NCBI GenBank assembly: GCA_016715425.1
Contig: JADKAC010000001.1
Span: forward strand, 1-64,000
Origin: Bacteroidota bacterium
GTDB lineage: Bacteria > Bacteroidota > Bacteroidia > Chitinophagales > BACL12
Reading direction: 5' to 3'
DNA length: 64,000 bases
Part shown: in pieces, positions 25,625 to 35,576 of the stretch
How positions within the stretch are numbered: position 1 is the stretch's first letter
How the letters are laid out: each line of letters opens with the position of its first letter
Position numbers and translations under genes: made by a program
Notes under the pieces: generated by a model
What the model was told of the DNA's origin: nothing
Database searches by the model: none
Seen by the model: the letters and a program-made list of their open reading frames with translations, nothing else

Positions 25625-28600
25625 ATGAAAGAAGCTGCTGTATATCAACCGAAAAATAAAGTAAGAATAGTTACTGCTGCAAGTTTGTTTGATGGGCATG
25701 ATGCTGCAATAAATATAATGCGCCGGATAATTCAGGCTACGGGTGTGGAGGTAATTCATCTGGGGCACGACCGCAGTGTGGATGAAGTGGTGAATTGTGC
25801 TATTCAGGAGGATGCGCAGGCTATTGCACTTACTAGTTATCAGGGTGGCCATGTGGAATATTTTAAATATATGTACGACTTGCTGAAAGAGAAGGGGGCA
25901 GAGCATATTAAAATATTTGGCGGAGGCGGCGGCACAATATTGCCAACGGAAATTGAAGAGTTGGAAAGGTATGGGATAAGCAGAATTTATTCGCCGGACG
26001 ATGGCAGAAGTTTGGGTTTGCAGGGAATGATAAATGATGTGGTGCAACAGAGTGATTATGCCATTGGCGAACACTTGAACGGTGAATTAAAACAACTGCA
26101 CAACAACAACTGGGGTGCGATAGCCCGGCTGATTACAACGGTAGAAAATTACCCTGAGCAGGGAAAAGAAATTTTAAAAACAATAGTGCCTATAGCGGAA
26201 AAATCGCATACACCGGTTTTGGGAATTACAGGAACGGGAGGTTCGGGCAAATCGAGTTTGGTGGATGAATTAGTGCGCAGATTTCTGGTGGATTTTGCGG
26301 ATAAAACAATTGCTATTGTTTCTGTAGATCCATCGAAAAGAAAAACGGGCGGCGCATTGCTTGGCGATAGAATTCGCATGAATGCGATTAATAATCCGAG
26401 AGTGTATATGCGTTCGCTGGCTACTCGTCAGGCAAATCTTGCGCTGAGTAAACATGTGGACTCGGCAGTGCAGATTTTAAAAGCGGCAGGTTTTGATTTA
26501 ATTATTTTAGAAACTTCCGGCATCGGTCAATCGGATACGGAAATTACGGATCACTGCAATGTGAGTTTGTATGTGATGACGCCGGAGTATGGTGCTGCTT
26601 CGCAATTGGAGAAAATAGATATGCTGGATTTTGCGGATGTAATTGCAATAAACAAGTTTGATAAACGAGGTGCGGAAGATGCGAAGCGGGATGTGGCAAA
26701 ACAATATCAACGCAATCATAAATTGTTTGATAAAGACACGATTGATATGCCGGTGTTCGCAACTATTGCATCGCAGTTTAATGATCCGGGAACAAATCAA
26801 TTATACAAACATCTGATGCAGGTGATTGATGAAAAAACGGAATCGCATTTCAACAGTGATTTTACAGTGAGTGATGAAATGAGTAAAAAGATTTTTATTA
26901 TTCCACCACAACGCACTCGCTATTTAAGTGAGATAGCAGAGAACAATCGTGCGTATGATAAAAAGGCTTTGCAACAAAAAGAAATTGCACAAAAACTATA
27001 TTCAATTCAAACAACTATTGATGCAATTACGGATGCAGATTTAAAAGAAAAACTATTGCGTGTGTACGAAACTATGCAAGTAGATTTAGAACATGCAAAT
27101 AAACAATTAATAGAAAATTGGTCAACAGTAAAAAATGCATTTGCGCAAGAGGTATATGAATATAAAGTGCGGGATAAAAGCATTAAAGTAAAAACACATT
27201 CCGAAAGTTTAAGTCATTTGCAAATACCAAAAATTGTATTGCCAAAGTATGAAGCTTGGGGAGACATTTTATACTGGCAATTGCAGGAAAATATTCCGGG
27301 AGAGTTTCCTTACACCGCAGGAATTTTTCCTTTTAAAAGACAAGAAGAAGATCCTGCCCGCATGTTTGCCGGCGAAGGCGGACCGGAAAGAACAAACCGC
27401 CGCTTCCATTATGTATCTGCCGGACTTCCCGCTAAACGTTTATCTACTGCATTTGATAGTGTAACACTTTACGGCAATGATCCGGATGTGCGTCCTGATA
27501 TTTATGGCAAGATTGGAAATAGCGGCGTAAGTATTTGTTGTCTGGATGATGCAAAAAAATTGTACTCCGGATTTAATCTCGCCGATGCAAAGACTTCCGT
27601 TTCCATGACCATCAACGGACCTGCACCGATGTTGCTCGGCTATTTTATGAATGCAGCTATTGATCAGCAATGTGAAATATATATCCGTGAAAATGGATTG
27701 GAAAAAGAAGTACAGGAAAAAATGAAAACCATTTTCCAAAAACAAAAAATTGAAGCACCAAAATATCAGGGAGAATTACCCGAAGGAAATAATGGATTGG
27801 GTTTAATGTTGCTGGGTGTTACCGGCGATCAGGTATTGCCTGCGGATGTGTATCATAAAATAAAAGAGCATACTTTACAAACTGTAAGAGGAACTGTGCA
27901 GGCAGATATATTAAAAGAAGATCAGGCGCAGAACACTTGTATATTCTCAACTGAATTTGCATTGCGATTAATGGGTGATGTGCAGGAATATTTTATCCAA
28001 CATAAAGTCCGCAATTTTTATTCTGTTTCTATTTCAGGATATCATATTGCAGAAGCAGGTGCAAACCCAATTACACAATTAGCCTTTACACTTGCCAATG
28101 GTTTTACTTATGTAGAATATTATTTAAGCAGAGGAATGGACATCAATAAATTTGGTCCAAACCTTTCTTTCTTTTTCAGCAATGGAGTAGACCCGGAATA
28201 TGCAGTGATAGGAAGAGTGGCTCGTCGCATTTGGGCAAAGGCAATGAAATATAAATATGGTGCAGACGACAGAACACAAAAATTAAAATACCATATTCAA
28301 ACATCAGGAAGAAGTTTGCATGCTCAAGAAATTGACTTCAATGATATTCGCACAACACTGCAAGCGCTGTATGCTATTTATGATAATTGCAATTCGTTAC
28401 ATACAAATGCGTATGATGAAGCAATCACAACACCTACAGAAGAAAGTGTGCGCAGGGCAATGGCAATTCAATTAATTATCAATAAAGAATTAGGATTGGC
28501 AAAAAATGAAAATCCATTGCAAGGATCTTTTATCATTGAAGAACTTACAGATCTGGTAGAAGCCGCTGTACTTTCTGAGTTTGATAAAATAACAGATAGA

Positions 28601-28987
28601 GGTGGTGTGTTGGGTGCAATGGAAACCATGTATCAACGAGGTAAGATTCAAGAAGAGAGTTTATATTATGAAACATTAAAACATACTGGCGCTTATCCAA
28701 TCATTGGTGTAAATACATTTTTGAATAGCAAAGGCTCCCCTACCATTATTCCGAAAGAAGTAATCAGAGCAGAGCAAACAGAAAAGGAATATCAGATTGA
28801 AATGGTACACAACCTTCAAAAGCGCTATGCAAAAGAAAGTGATGCACACCTGAAAGAAGTGAAACACGCAGCTGTTCAGAATGAAAATTTGTTTGAATCA
28901 CTGATGCATGCAACCAAGTTTTGTAGCCTTGGTCAAATCACAAATGCATTGTTTGAAGTGGGTGGACAATACAGAAGAAACATGTAG
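25625..28987 (+). CDS. icmF: Fused isobutyryl-CoA mutase (B12 domain, G-protein chaperone, mutase)
   Basis: Adenosylcobalamin-dependent acyl-CoA mutase interconverting isobutyryl-CoA and n-butyryl-CoA (some also pivalyl/isovaleryl-CoA). Start ATG 25625 (MKEAAVYQPKN), 1,120 residues. Domains in order: B12-binding with DGHDAA (residues about 22-27); MeaI-type GTPase with GTGGSGKSS (about 200) and NKFD (about 345); large TIM-barrel mutase from about 550 (GIFPFKR ... AGEGGPERTNRRFHYVS). The substrate-pocket segment reads GTVQADILKEDQAQNT, with Gln where methylmalonyl-CoA mutase has Arg, and Phe in GIFPFK where that enzyme has Tyr. This favours IcmF over methylmalonyl-CoA mutase. Monocistronic, with its own TAnnTTTG box. 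Confidence 0.92.
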   Translation: MKEAAVYQPKNKVRIVTAASLFDGHDAAINIMRRIIQATGVEVIHLGHDRSVDEVVNCAIQEDAQAIALTSYQGGHVEYFKYMYDLLKEKGAEHIKIFGGGGGTILPTEIEELERYGISRIYSPDDGRSLGLQGMINDVVQQSDYAIGEHLNGELKQLHNNNWGAIARLITTVENYPEQGKEILKTIVPIAEKSHTPVLGITGTGGSGKSSLVDELVRRFLVDFADKTIAIVSVDPSKRKTGGALLGDRIRMNAINNPRVYMRSLATRQANLALSKHVDSAVQILKAAGFDLIILETSGIGQSDTEITDHCNVSLYVMTPEYGAASQLEKIDMLDFADVIAINKFDKRGAEDAKRDVAKQYQRNHKLFDKDTIDMPVFATIASQFNDPGTNQLYKHLMQVIDEKTESHFNSDFTVSDEMSKKIFIIPPQRTRYLSEIAENNRAYDKKALQQKEIAQKLYSIQTTIDAITDADLKEKLLRVYETMQVDLEHANKQLIENWSTVKNAFAQEVYEYKVRDKSIKVKTHSESLSHLQIPKIVLPKYEAWGDILYWQLQENIPGEFPYTAGIFPFKRQEEDPARMFAGEGGPERTNRRFHYVSAGLPAKRLSTAFDSVTLYGNDPDVRPDIYGKIGNSGVSICCLDDAKKLYSGFNLADAKTSVSMTINGPAPMLLGYFMNAAIDQQCEIYIRENGLEKEVQEKMKTIFQKQKIEAPKYQGELPEGNNGLGLMLLGVTGDQVLPADVYHKIKEHTLQTVRGTVQADILKEDQAQNTCIFSTEFALRLMGDVQEYFIQHKVRNFYSVSISGYHIAEAGANPITQLAFTLANGFTYVEYYLSRGMDINKFGPNLSFFFSNGVDPEYAVIGRVARRIWAKAMKYKYGADDRTQKLKYHIQTSGRSLHAQEIDFNDIRTTLQALYAIYDNCNSLHTNAYDEAITTPTEESVRRAMAIQLIINKELGLAKNENPLQGSFIIEELTDLVEAAVLSEFDKITDRGGVLGAMETMYQRGKIQEESLYYETLKHTGAYPIIGVNTFLNSKGSPTIIPKEVIRAEQTEKEYQIEMVHNLQKRYAKESDAHLKEVKHAAVQNENLFESLMHATKFCSLGQITNALFEVGGQYRRNM

Positions 28988-29291
28988 TACTTACTGTTGG
29001 TAATTACACATTGCTATACTGTAGTGGTTAGTATTTAAAAATTATCAGTACAACCAACTGCAATGTATATCCGTCACAGGAATCACTTTGAGGAAAGGCA
29101 CATCAGATTTTGAAATTGTCACCGATACAACAAAGTGCAATCGCAATACAATAATCATAAACCCTTTGCAGTTATAGGTTCTTCGTTAGCAAAAACGAAA
29201 TTGCTCCCCGCAATGTAACAGTCACAGAAACATTTTTGCTGAATATTTACAAGCCAAAAGCTTAGAATATTATTGCCTTAAAATTATCAAG
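28988..29291. other. Intergenic gap without recognisable features
   Basis: 304 bases between icmF and the next small gene. I see no ORF of conviction, no clear terminator and no repeat; an AT-rich stretch near 29240-29280 may hold the promoter of the gene at 29292. Confidence 0.5.
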
Positions 29292-29873
29292 ATGCTTAAC
29301 CAACTGAAACTAACGAACCTGGCGATTACAATTTGCGCTTCTGCATTTTGCCTTACCGCACAAAACACTATTGACAATGCATTAGTGTATAACAATGGAA
29401 ATGAAACTGCTTCCATTACAACCACAACACAAACTATTAATTCAACCGAAGCTGTAGTTACCAATTCTAGCAATGTGCTTGACATGGTAACACTTTATAC
29501 TGCGGTGGAAGACATCACTTTAAAAAATTACTTTAATCTAGCCGGATTCAAGGTGATGCCTTACATGCAGATTGCTGATGCCGATAATTCTTTTGATCCT
29601 GAACGAGTGGAAATGAATACTGTACAGTTTGCATTCACGAACAAGACTGTAGAGTACCTCGTTGATGGAAAAATTTATGAATTTGAAATCAGCAATATTG
29701 ATCATTATGTAAACAATGCACCAAATTGTCTTATCAAAGCGAAGATTGCTTTACAAGGTAAGCCGATGAAAGTGAACAAAGAAAAGATTTCAGAAATCTC
29801 AATCTATGTTGACCGTAATGATCATATTTCTTTTATTGAAATTGGAGAGACAGAATATTATCTGCGTCCCTGA
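29292..29873 (+). CDS. Secreted protein of unknown function
   Basis: 193 residues with an N-terminal signal (LAITICASAFCLTAQ), a Thr/Asn-rich segment (ETASITTTTQTINSTE, about 35-60), and a more conserved-looking C-terminal half with repeated beta-like stretches (VQFAFTNKTVEYLVDGKIYEF, here split, and ISEISIYVDRNDHISFIEIG). I do not recognise a family, and no T9SS sorting domain is present. It stands alone between icmF and a convergent gene. Likely exported to the periplasm or beyond; coding is supported by the signal and codon pattern. Confidence 0.6.
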   Translation: MLNQLKLTNLAITICASAFCLTAQNTIDNALVYNNGNETASITTTTQTINSTEAVVTNSSNVLDMVTLYTAVEDITLKNYFNLAGFKVMPYMQIADADNSFDPERVEMNTVQFAFTNKTVEYLVDGKIYEFEISNIDHYVNNAPNCLIKAKIALQGKPMKVNKEKISEISIYVDRNDHISFIEIGETEYYLRP

Positions 29874-29920
29874 TTACCCACCTGCTTAACTCGCAAAATT
29901 TTATTTGCTTAACCCTCAAC

Positions 29921-29951
29921 AAAGAGCTCTACGAAAGTGGAGCTTTTTCTT
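29921..29951. terminator. Terminator between convergent genes
   Basis: AAAGAGCTC (29921-29929) pairs with GAGCTTTTT (29940-29948, one G.T), followed by T-rich sequence on the plus strand and preceded by A-rich sequence that would serve the minus strand. It overlaps the stop codon of the minus-strand gene. Confidence 0.6.
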
Positions 29952-30618
29952 TTATATGCATTACACATCCACTCGCAATTAAATATTGTGCAGCGATATA
30001 AGTAACCATAATAAGAAAAGGTGCGGAGTGAAATGGCGATTGAAATTTATTAACTGCAATCATACTATCGGAAGCAATAAATAATAATGCACCGATTAAT
30101 ACAAATGCAAAACTGTAATCAGAAGTGTTGCCGATTCTATGCAGAGAAGCAATACCCATTAATGTAATTACAACAGCATAAACAATTACCGGCAAGCGCA
30201 TATCACCCAAGCCGGAATACAAATAAACAAGCAAGAGAATACCATAGATAATAAACGGCAATGCAAACTTCCATTTAAAAGATGTAATGCGTGTATCCAC
30301 CAATTGCAAAAAGCAGAGGATATAAAAAATATGAGCAATTAAAAATGAAGCTAACCCTGCGATAAAATAGATTTCATCATTCACGGTGTACATTAAAAAA
30401 ATATCTCCCAGCCATGAAAATAAAATAGCAAGTGAAAGCCATAGTATGTTCTTTTGAAAACCAATTGCAGTAATTACATATAACCAAAGCAAAGGCATCA
30501 GTGCATATTTTGAAACAGTAACTAATAAATCATTGCCGGATACCATCATAAAAATATGTACAATACCTGCCACAAGATATGCATTGATAAATATGCTTGA
30601 TAGATTTTGATTTTTCAA
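29929..30618 (-). CDS. YhhN/TMEM86 family lysoplasmalogenase-like membrane protein
   Basis: 229 residues, about eight predicted membrane helices, no signal peptide. Family motifs are seen in FSWLGDIFLM (about residue 70), FIASDSMIAVNKF (about 180) and TYIAAQYLIASG (about 205). Eukaryotic TMEM86 members hydrolyse the vinyl-ether bond of lysoplasmalogen; the activity of bacterial YhhN members is less certain, so the enzymatic role here is inferred from family. Confidence 0.85.
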   Translation of the reverse strand: MKNQNLSSIFINAYLVAGIVHIFMMVSGNDLLVTVSKYALMPLLWLYVITAIGFQKNILWLSLAILFSWLGDIFLMYTVNDEIYFIAGLASFLIAHIFYILCFLQLVDTRITSFKWKFALPFIIYGILLLVYLYSGLGDMRLPVIVYAVVITLMGIASLHRIGNTSDYSFAFVLIGALLFIASDSMIAVNKFQSPFHSAPFLIMVTYIAAQYLIASGCVMHIKEKAPLS

Positions 30619-30770
30619 AATAGGAATATTTTATTGAATGAATAAATGGTATTAAAACAAATAATAATTACACAATTAAAAAAAACAAAGCTACATGGTT
30701 TAAGGAGATGCATTTCTACATTCTATAATTGGAATTAGGCTGACTTATTTATTCTGGAAAGTTTATAGTT

Positions 30771-32507
30771 CTAATTTACAAGGAATTTATAAGTGCGTTG
30801 CTGATTTTCAATCATAAGTACAAGAAAATAAAATCCGGGATGTAAATCGCCAATGTTCAATTGTATTGTATTAATATTAATCTTTTCAAAAGCAATTTGA
30901 AATAATTGACCCATGGTATTATACACTTGAATAGTTTGGATTTGCGCAGTAGAATCCTGCATACTTAAATACAAAATTTTGTTTGACGGAATAGGATACA
31001 CATAAGATTCACTTGAAAAGTAAATTAATGAATCAGGTATAACATAAGGGCTAGAATAATGAGGAAATAATTTTGCAATGAAGAGAATTTCTTCGTTGTT
31101 TTTTCCGTAAACTTCTATGTCTCCAATTTCAGCACATTCATCCACATGACCATACATATACATTGTGGAATCAAAAAATGTAATAAAATCAACATAACTA
31201 TTAGGTCCTGTGAGTGTGCCTGTATTGCAAGTAGCTTCGGTGGTAATACCAAAATTCAAATTATCATCAATTTCAGTTATTGATGCTGCATAGTAACCTG
31301 TTTTTGTGCTTGTTCGTCCGGGGCTAAAAAGTGTTTCCTGATTGAAAACAAAAGTATTCTCAAGATAAATATTATTCAGGTTCTGATTTGTAAATAATAA
31401 ATCACCATCCGTATTCATCTTAAGTAAATAAACACCATTGCTAAAGTCGGGTGATTCTGTTGGTTCGAAAATTAAAGAATCACTTAAGTAAATGTTATGA
31501 AATGTTGAAGCCCCGATTGAAGTGATAATTTCATTGGATGCATTAATTGCAATATTTTTAAAGTATGCACCATAAGGAGCCGTAATAATCTGATGCCATT
31601 GCTCCATACCCAAGGAGTTATACTTAACCAAAGTACCTTCCTTGATATATACTATCGAGGTATCATATGTATAAACAAGCGAGTCGAAAATCCAAGTGGA
31701 ATCAACATAATAATATATAATACTATCTGGCTGATAAAAGTTACCATTTAGGCGCATGGTATCAGATACAACATAATTTATAAAAAAATTATCATCATTA
31801 TCTGTAACCAATTTCATTTGGGTATAAAAAAATGAATCATCATTAGAATTATAGGAAAGCACGTTCTGATCCAGATACCATAACAAATTATTTTGATCAT
31901 CATACTTTGCAACAAGCGTATTGCCGATTAATGTATCACCATTAAAAATATTAATCTCTCCAAAAGAACGGGCAAGGATTAATAAATTATTTTCTGAGTC
32001 TGTATCAAAATCCAAAATAGAAGCAGAATCCATTAACAATAAATAATTGACTATTTCTCCATTGCTATCAAACCGCATGACAAAAGATGTTATGTATTCT
32101 ATTCCATGAATAGTACTATCCTCACCACCTATATACAATTCATCTAAAAAATATCCCGGAAAAAGTATGTTGTTATTCCTGTCTATTCCAATATCCTGCA
32201 TATATACATCCGAATACGTATCATTTGAAATAAAAAATTTATACCAGGAATAAATTCCGGTTGAATCAAACTTTATAAGATAACTTCTGGGTCCACTACC
32301 TATGTAAATACTATCAATAGTTAAGTTTCCACCTGCTTCAATGCCTGCATACACATTACCATCAGAATCTGTAACAATGCCTTTGGGATTAAATGAATAA
32401 TTAGACTCATCAGAAGTGATTTTTTTCACCCATACAGAATTAAATATGTTTTGAGATTGGCATAGAACAAATGATAATACAATATAAAAAGTAAAAATTA
32501 ATTTCAT
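30771..32507 (-). CDS. T9SS-exported protein with beta-propeller-like repeats
   Basis: 578 residues with a signal peptide (LIFTFYIVLSFVLC) and a C-terminal T9SS type A sorting domain (about the last 75 residues: YPIPSNKILYLSM ... LHPGFYFLVL). The middle has recurring DSDGNVY, DRNNNILF, DSENNLLI and ASNEIITSI segments, like delta-60/SBBP beta-propeller repeats that occur in secreted Bacteroidota proteins. Expected at the cell surface or released. Ligand unknown. Confidence 0.8.
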   Translation of the reverse strand: MKLIFTFYIVLSFVLCQSQNIFNSVWVKKITSDESNYSFNPKGIVTDSDGNVYAGIEAGGNLTIDSIYIGSGPRSYLIKFDSTGIYSWYKFFISNDTYSDVYMQDIGIDRNNNILFPGYFLDELYIGGEDSTIHGIEYITSFVMRFDSNGEIVNYLLLMDSASILDFDTDSENNLLILARSFGEINIFNGDTLIGNTLVAKYDDQNNLLWYLDQNVLSYNSNDDSFFYTQMKLVTDNDDNFFINYVVSDTMRLNGNFYQPDSIIYYYVDSTWIFDSLVYTYDTSIVYIKEGTLVKYNSLGMEQWHQIITAPYGAYFKNIAINASNEIITSIGASTFHNIYLSDSLIFEPTESPDFSNGVYLLKMNTDGDLLFTNQNLNNIYLENTFVFNQETLFSPGRTSTKTGYYAASITEIDDNLNFGITTEATCNTGTLTGPNSYVDFITFFDSTMYMYGHVDECAEIGDIEVYGKNNEEILFIAKLFPHYSSPYVIPDSLIYFSSESYVYPIPSNKILYLSMQDSTAQIQTIQVYNTMGQLFQIAFEKININTIQLNIGDLHPGFYFLVLMIENQQRTYKFLVN

Positions 32508-32588
32508 TATCCCTAAAAGTAAAAAATATTAATCCCACTTGACTTTCAATTTTATTCAATACCAGTATATTTACAATAGTAAGATTAA

Positions 32589-33452
32589 ATGATATTTATT
32601 CAATTATACCACTTATCTAAATTTCTGCGGAATTCCGTATCGGCAATTGTTTTGTTTGTATGCTGTAATAGCGGGGTAAGCCAAATCATATATACCAATA
32701 TAGAACCTGATACAACTCAAGTTGGGAGTCTTATCAATTATATGGTTGATATGAACAACGATGGAATTAATGATCTTGGTTTCTCATATAGTGCTGATGC
32801 TTCGGTAAATGATTTCGGCTCAGTAGATTTTCTATCAAAAACAATAAATGTTGATTTGATGAATCTGACACGTATTTGTGGGAAGAAAACTGCTTCTTAT
32901 AACGCAATGAGCTTGGATTCAAATGATATTATAAATGATGATAAATTATGGCTTCTGATGGAATCGCTGAGATTGACCTCAACATATTACCACATTGTTG
33001 ATGGCGAATTGCTTCCTACAAGCGGAGATGGTTATTGGGGCGATGAAGATAATTTTTATTATTTGGGTGTAAGATTTTGGTCCAATAATTTTTATTATGG
33101 TTGGGTTAGATTAAAAGTAGATCAGCAAAATATGGCCTTAACAGTGAGTGATTATGCCTATAATGCCATTCCCGAAGAAGAAATTAAAGCAGGTTATAAA
33201 GGCGGTAAATTACATGACCTAATGGCAATTTATAATGCCAATAATATAACAGTATTTCTACCTGAATACATGTTGGAAACAAATGCCGTCGTTCAACTTT
33301 TTAATATTTCTGGTCAACTCTTATTTAATGGTGCATTTATCAATAATAAACAAATAACTATAAATGCAGAACTACTTCCAAGTGGTATTTATATTATTAA
33401 TGCCTATAATGATTTAGTAAGTCGAACTGCTAAAATTGTTATTGAAAAATAA
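32589..33452 (+). CDS. T9SS-exported protein of unknown function
   Basis: 287 residues with a hydrophobic N-terminus (SAIVLFVCCNSGVSQ), a middle part with the acidic motif DMNNDGINDLGF (calcium-binding-like, about residue 53) and YYGWVRLKVD, a pattern I associate with secreted proteins of this phylum, and a C-terminal T9SS type A domain (VVQLFNISGQLLFNG ... LPSGIYIINAY). Divergent from the T9SS gene to its left, with 81 bases between their starts. The start could also be at an internal codon nearer the signal peptide. Confidence 0.72.
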   Translation: MIFIQLYHLSKFLRNSVSAIVLFVCCNSGVSQIIYTNIEPDTTQVGSLINYMVDMNNDGINDLGFSYSADASVNDFGSVDFLSKTINVDLMNLTRICGKKTASYNAMSLDSNDIINDDKLWLLMESLRLTSTYYHIVDGELLPTSGDGYWGDEDNFYYLGVRFWSNNFYYGWVRLKVDQQNMALTVSDYAYNAIPEEEIKAGYKGGKLHDLMAIYNANNITVFLPEYMLETNAVVQLFNISGQLLFNGAFINNKQITINAELLPSGIYIINAYNDLVSRTAKIVIEK

Positions 33453-33631
33453 TTAGTATTTTACTTGAGCATCTAAATGATTGATGAGTTCAACTATAAG
33501 CATGGATAGAAATAGAATAGTTCCTCTTAGTTCATCTGCAATAAAAAATAACTTACCATTCTCTAAACTCCATTGACTTAATTACTGCAATTATTATAGA
33601 AGTAAATACATTGCTTTATTAACTTGCACCT

Positions 33632-35320
33632 ATGATTCGAAACATCTTTTTTATTTTTCTTTTTTCATCCGCATTAATACAATGCAAAGCTCAACATCAA
33701 GAAACTACATCTACAATTGCGAAGCATGCAATGGTGGTTTCGGCAAATACATTTGCAAGTAATGTTGGTATAGAAATAATAAAAAACGGAGGTAATGCCG
33801 TAGATGCAGCCATCGCAGTGCAATTTGCTTTAGCGGTTGTATATCCCAATGCAGGAAATATTGGTGGTGGTGGTTTTATGGTAATTCGGCTTGCAAATGG
33901 TGAAACTGCAACATTGGATTTCAGAGAGAAAGCTCCTGCAAATTCGAATAGAGATATGTATTTAGAATCTGATGGTGAAGTAAACAGAAATGTGATTGAA
34001 TCAACACAACTCGCTTCAGGTGTACCGGGTTCTGTAGATGGAATGTGGGAAGCACATAAAAAATATGGCACTATTGCTTGGGAAAAATTATTGCAACCTG
34101 CAATTGCACTTGCTGAAAATGGTTTTGTACTTACTGAGCAACAAGCAAATGAATTTAACAACAATAAAGCAGAATTTAAAAAAGTAAATCCAACAAAAAA
34201 TTATTTTATAAAAGAAACGGAATGGAAAGTTGGTGATACATTAATTCAATCGGATTTGGCAAATACATTAAAACGTATTCAGCAAAATGGAAGAGATGGT
34301 TTTTACAAAGGAGAAACAGCAAATTTGATTGTGCAGGAAATGCAAAACGGTAATGGCATTATGCAATTATCTGATCTTGAAAATTATCATTCTATTTGGC
34401 GCACTCCAATTACTTTTAATTATAAAGAGTATGAAATTATTAGTATGCCTCCGCCTGCAAGTGGTGGTGTTTGTCTTGCGCAAATGATGGGAATGATTGA
34501 AACATTTCCTATTAAAGATTATGGATTTCAAAGTGTGGAAGCAATACATCTGATGACAGAAGCAGAACGCAGATCGTATGCCGATAGAGCAACATGGTTG
34601 GGTGATCCTGATTTTTTTGATGTGCCGCTTTCTTCATTAATTGATTCCAATTATTTACAACATCGCATGATGGATTTTAATCCGCAACATGCAACGACAT
34701 CAAAAGAAATTAAAGCAGGAGAATTTGCAATGCATGAAAGTGATGAGACAACACATTTTTCTATTGTGGATGCTGAAGGAAATGCTGTTGCAGTTACCAC
34801 AACTTTAAATGATAGTTATGGTTCAAAAATTATAGTGAATGGTGCAGGCTTTTTATTGAATAATGAAATGGATGATTTCAGTGCGAAACCCGGTGAAGCA
34901 AATATGTATGGTTTGGTTGGTGGCGAAGCAAATGCTATTGCGCCGGGTAAACGTATGTTGAGCAGTATGACACCAATTATTGTTACAAAAAACGATTCCC
35001 TGTTTATGGTGCTCGGCAGCCCGGGTGGAAGTACAATTATTACAAGTGTTTTTCAATGCATAATCAACGTGATTGAATTTAATATGACTATGCAACAAAG
35101 TGTGGATGCAGGTCGCTTTCATAATCAATGGCTACCTGATGAAATTTTATATGAAAGAAATAAAATTGATTCAACAACATTATCGCAACTACAAAAAATG
35201 GGACACACTATTAAATCAAAAGAAGCTATCGGCAGAGTGGATGCAATACTTATAAATGCGAATGGCACATTAGAAGGTGCAGCCGATAAAAGAGGTGATG
35301 ATAGTGCGGTGGGATATTAA
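33632..35320 (+). CDS. ggt: Gamma-glutamyltransferase
   Basis: Self-processing N-terminal nucleophile enzyme hydrolysing or transferring the gamma-glutamyl group of glutathione. 562 residues with a signal peptide or lipoprotein-like N-terminus (FSSALIQCKAQ). The cleavage site and catalytic threonine are in DETTHFSIVD (about residue 376), followed by GNAVAVTTTLNDSYGS; substrate-binding MLSSMTPIIV and GSPGGSTIITS are present. Length is normal for the precursor. Periplasmic. Stands alone, convergent with the next two genes. Confidence 0.94.
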   Translation: MIRNIFFIFLFSSALIQCKAQHQETTSTIAKHAMVVSANTFASNVGIEIIKNGGNAVDAAIAVQFALAVVYPNAGNIGGGGFMVIRLANGETATLDFREKAPANSNRDMYLESDGEVNRNVIESTQLASGVPGSVDGMWEAHKKYGTIAWEKLLQPAIALAENGFVLTEQQANEFNNNKAEFKKVNPTKNYFIKETEWKVGDTLIQSDLANTLKRIQQNGRDGFYKGETANLIVQEMQNGNGIMQLSDLENYHSIWRTPITFNYKEYEIISMPPPASGGVCLAQMMGMIETFPIKDYGFQSVEAIHLMTEAERRSYADRATWLGDPDFFDVPLSSLIDSNYLQHRMMDFNPQHATTSKEIKAGEFAMHESDETTHFSIVDAEGNAVAVTTTLNDSYGSKIIVNGAGFLLNNEMDDFSAKPGEANMYGLVGGEANAIAPGKRMLSSMTPIIVTKNDSLFMVLGSPGGSTIITSVFQCIINVIEFNMTMQQSVDAGRFHNQWLPDEILYERNKIDSTTLSQLQKMGHTIKSKEAIGRVDAILINANGTLEGAADKRGDDSAVGY

Positions 35321-35325
35321 TAATT

Positions 35326-35568
35326 TTATTTATTCTTAATCAATCCAACAATAAATAAAAACAACACTGCACCAACAACTGAACTGGCAATGGTGCCTGC
35401 AAAACCGGAACTGGAAATATTTAAACTATCGAAAATCCATCCGCCGATTACGGCACCAACAATTCCGACAACGATATTACCTATCAGTCCAAATCCTTCG
35501 CCCCGCATTAGTTTGCCACCAATCCATCCGGCGAGTGCGCCTATTAAAATAAAATACAGAAGAGTCAT
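35326..35568 (-). CDS. GlsB/YeaQ/YmgE family small membrane protein
   Basis: 80 residues, three hydrophobic helices rich in Gly (ALAGWIGGKLMRGEGFGLIG; VVGIVGAVIGGWIF; SSVVGAVLFLFIVGL). The family is stress-associated and transglycosylase-associated by name, with no proven enzymatic activity. Lies five bases from the ggt stop, convergent with it, and eight bases downstream of the ABC exporter in the same direction. Confidence 0.88.
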   Translation of the reverse strand: MTLLYFILIGALAGWIGGKLMRGEGFGLIGNIVVGIVGAVIGGWIFDSLNISSSGFAGTIASSVVGAVLFLFIVGLIKNK

Positions 35569-35576
35569 TGCATTAA

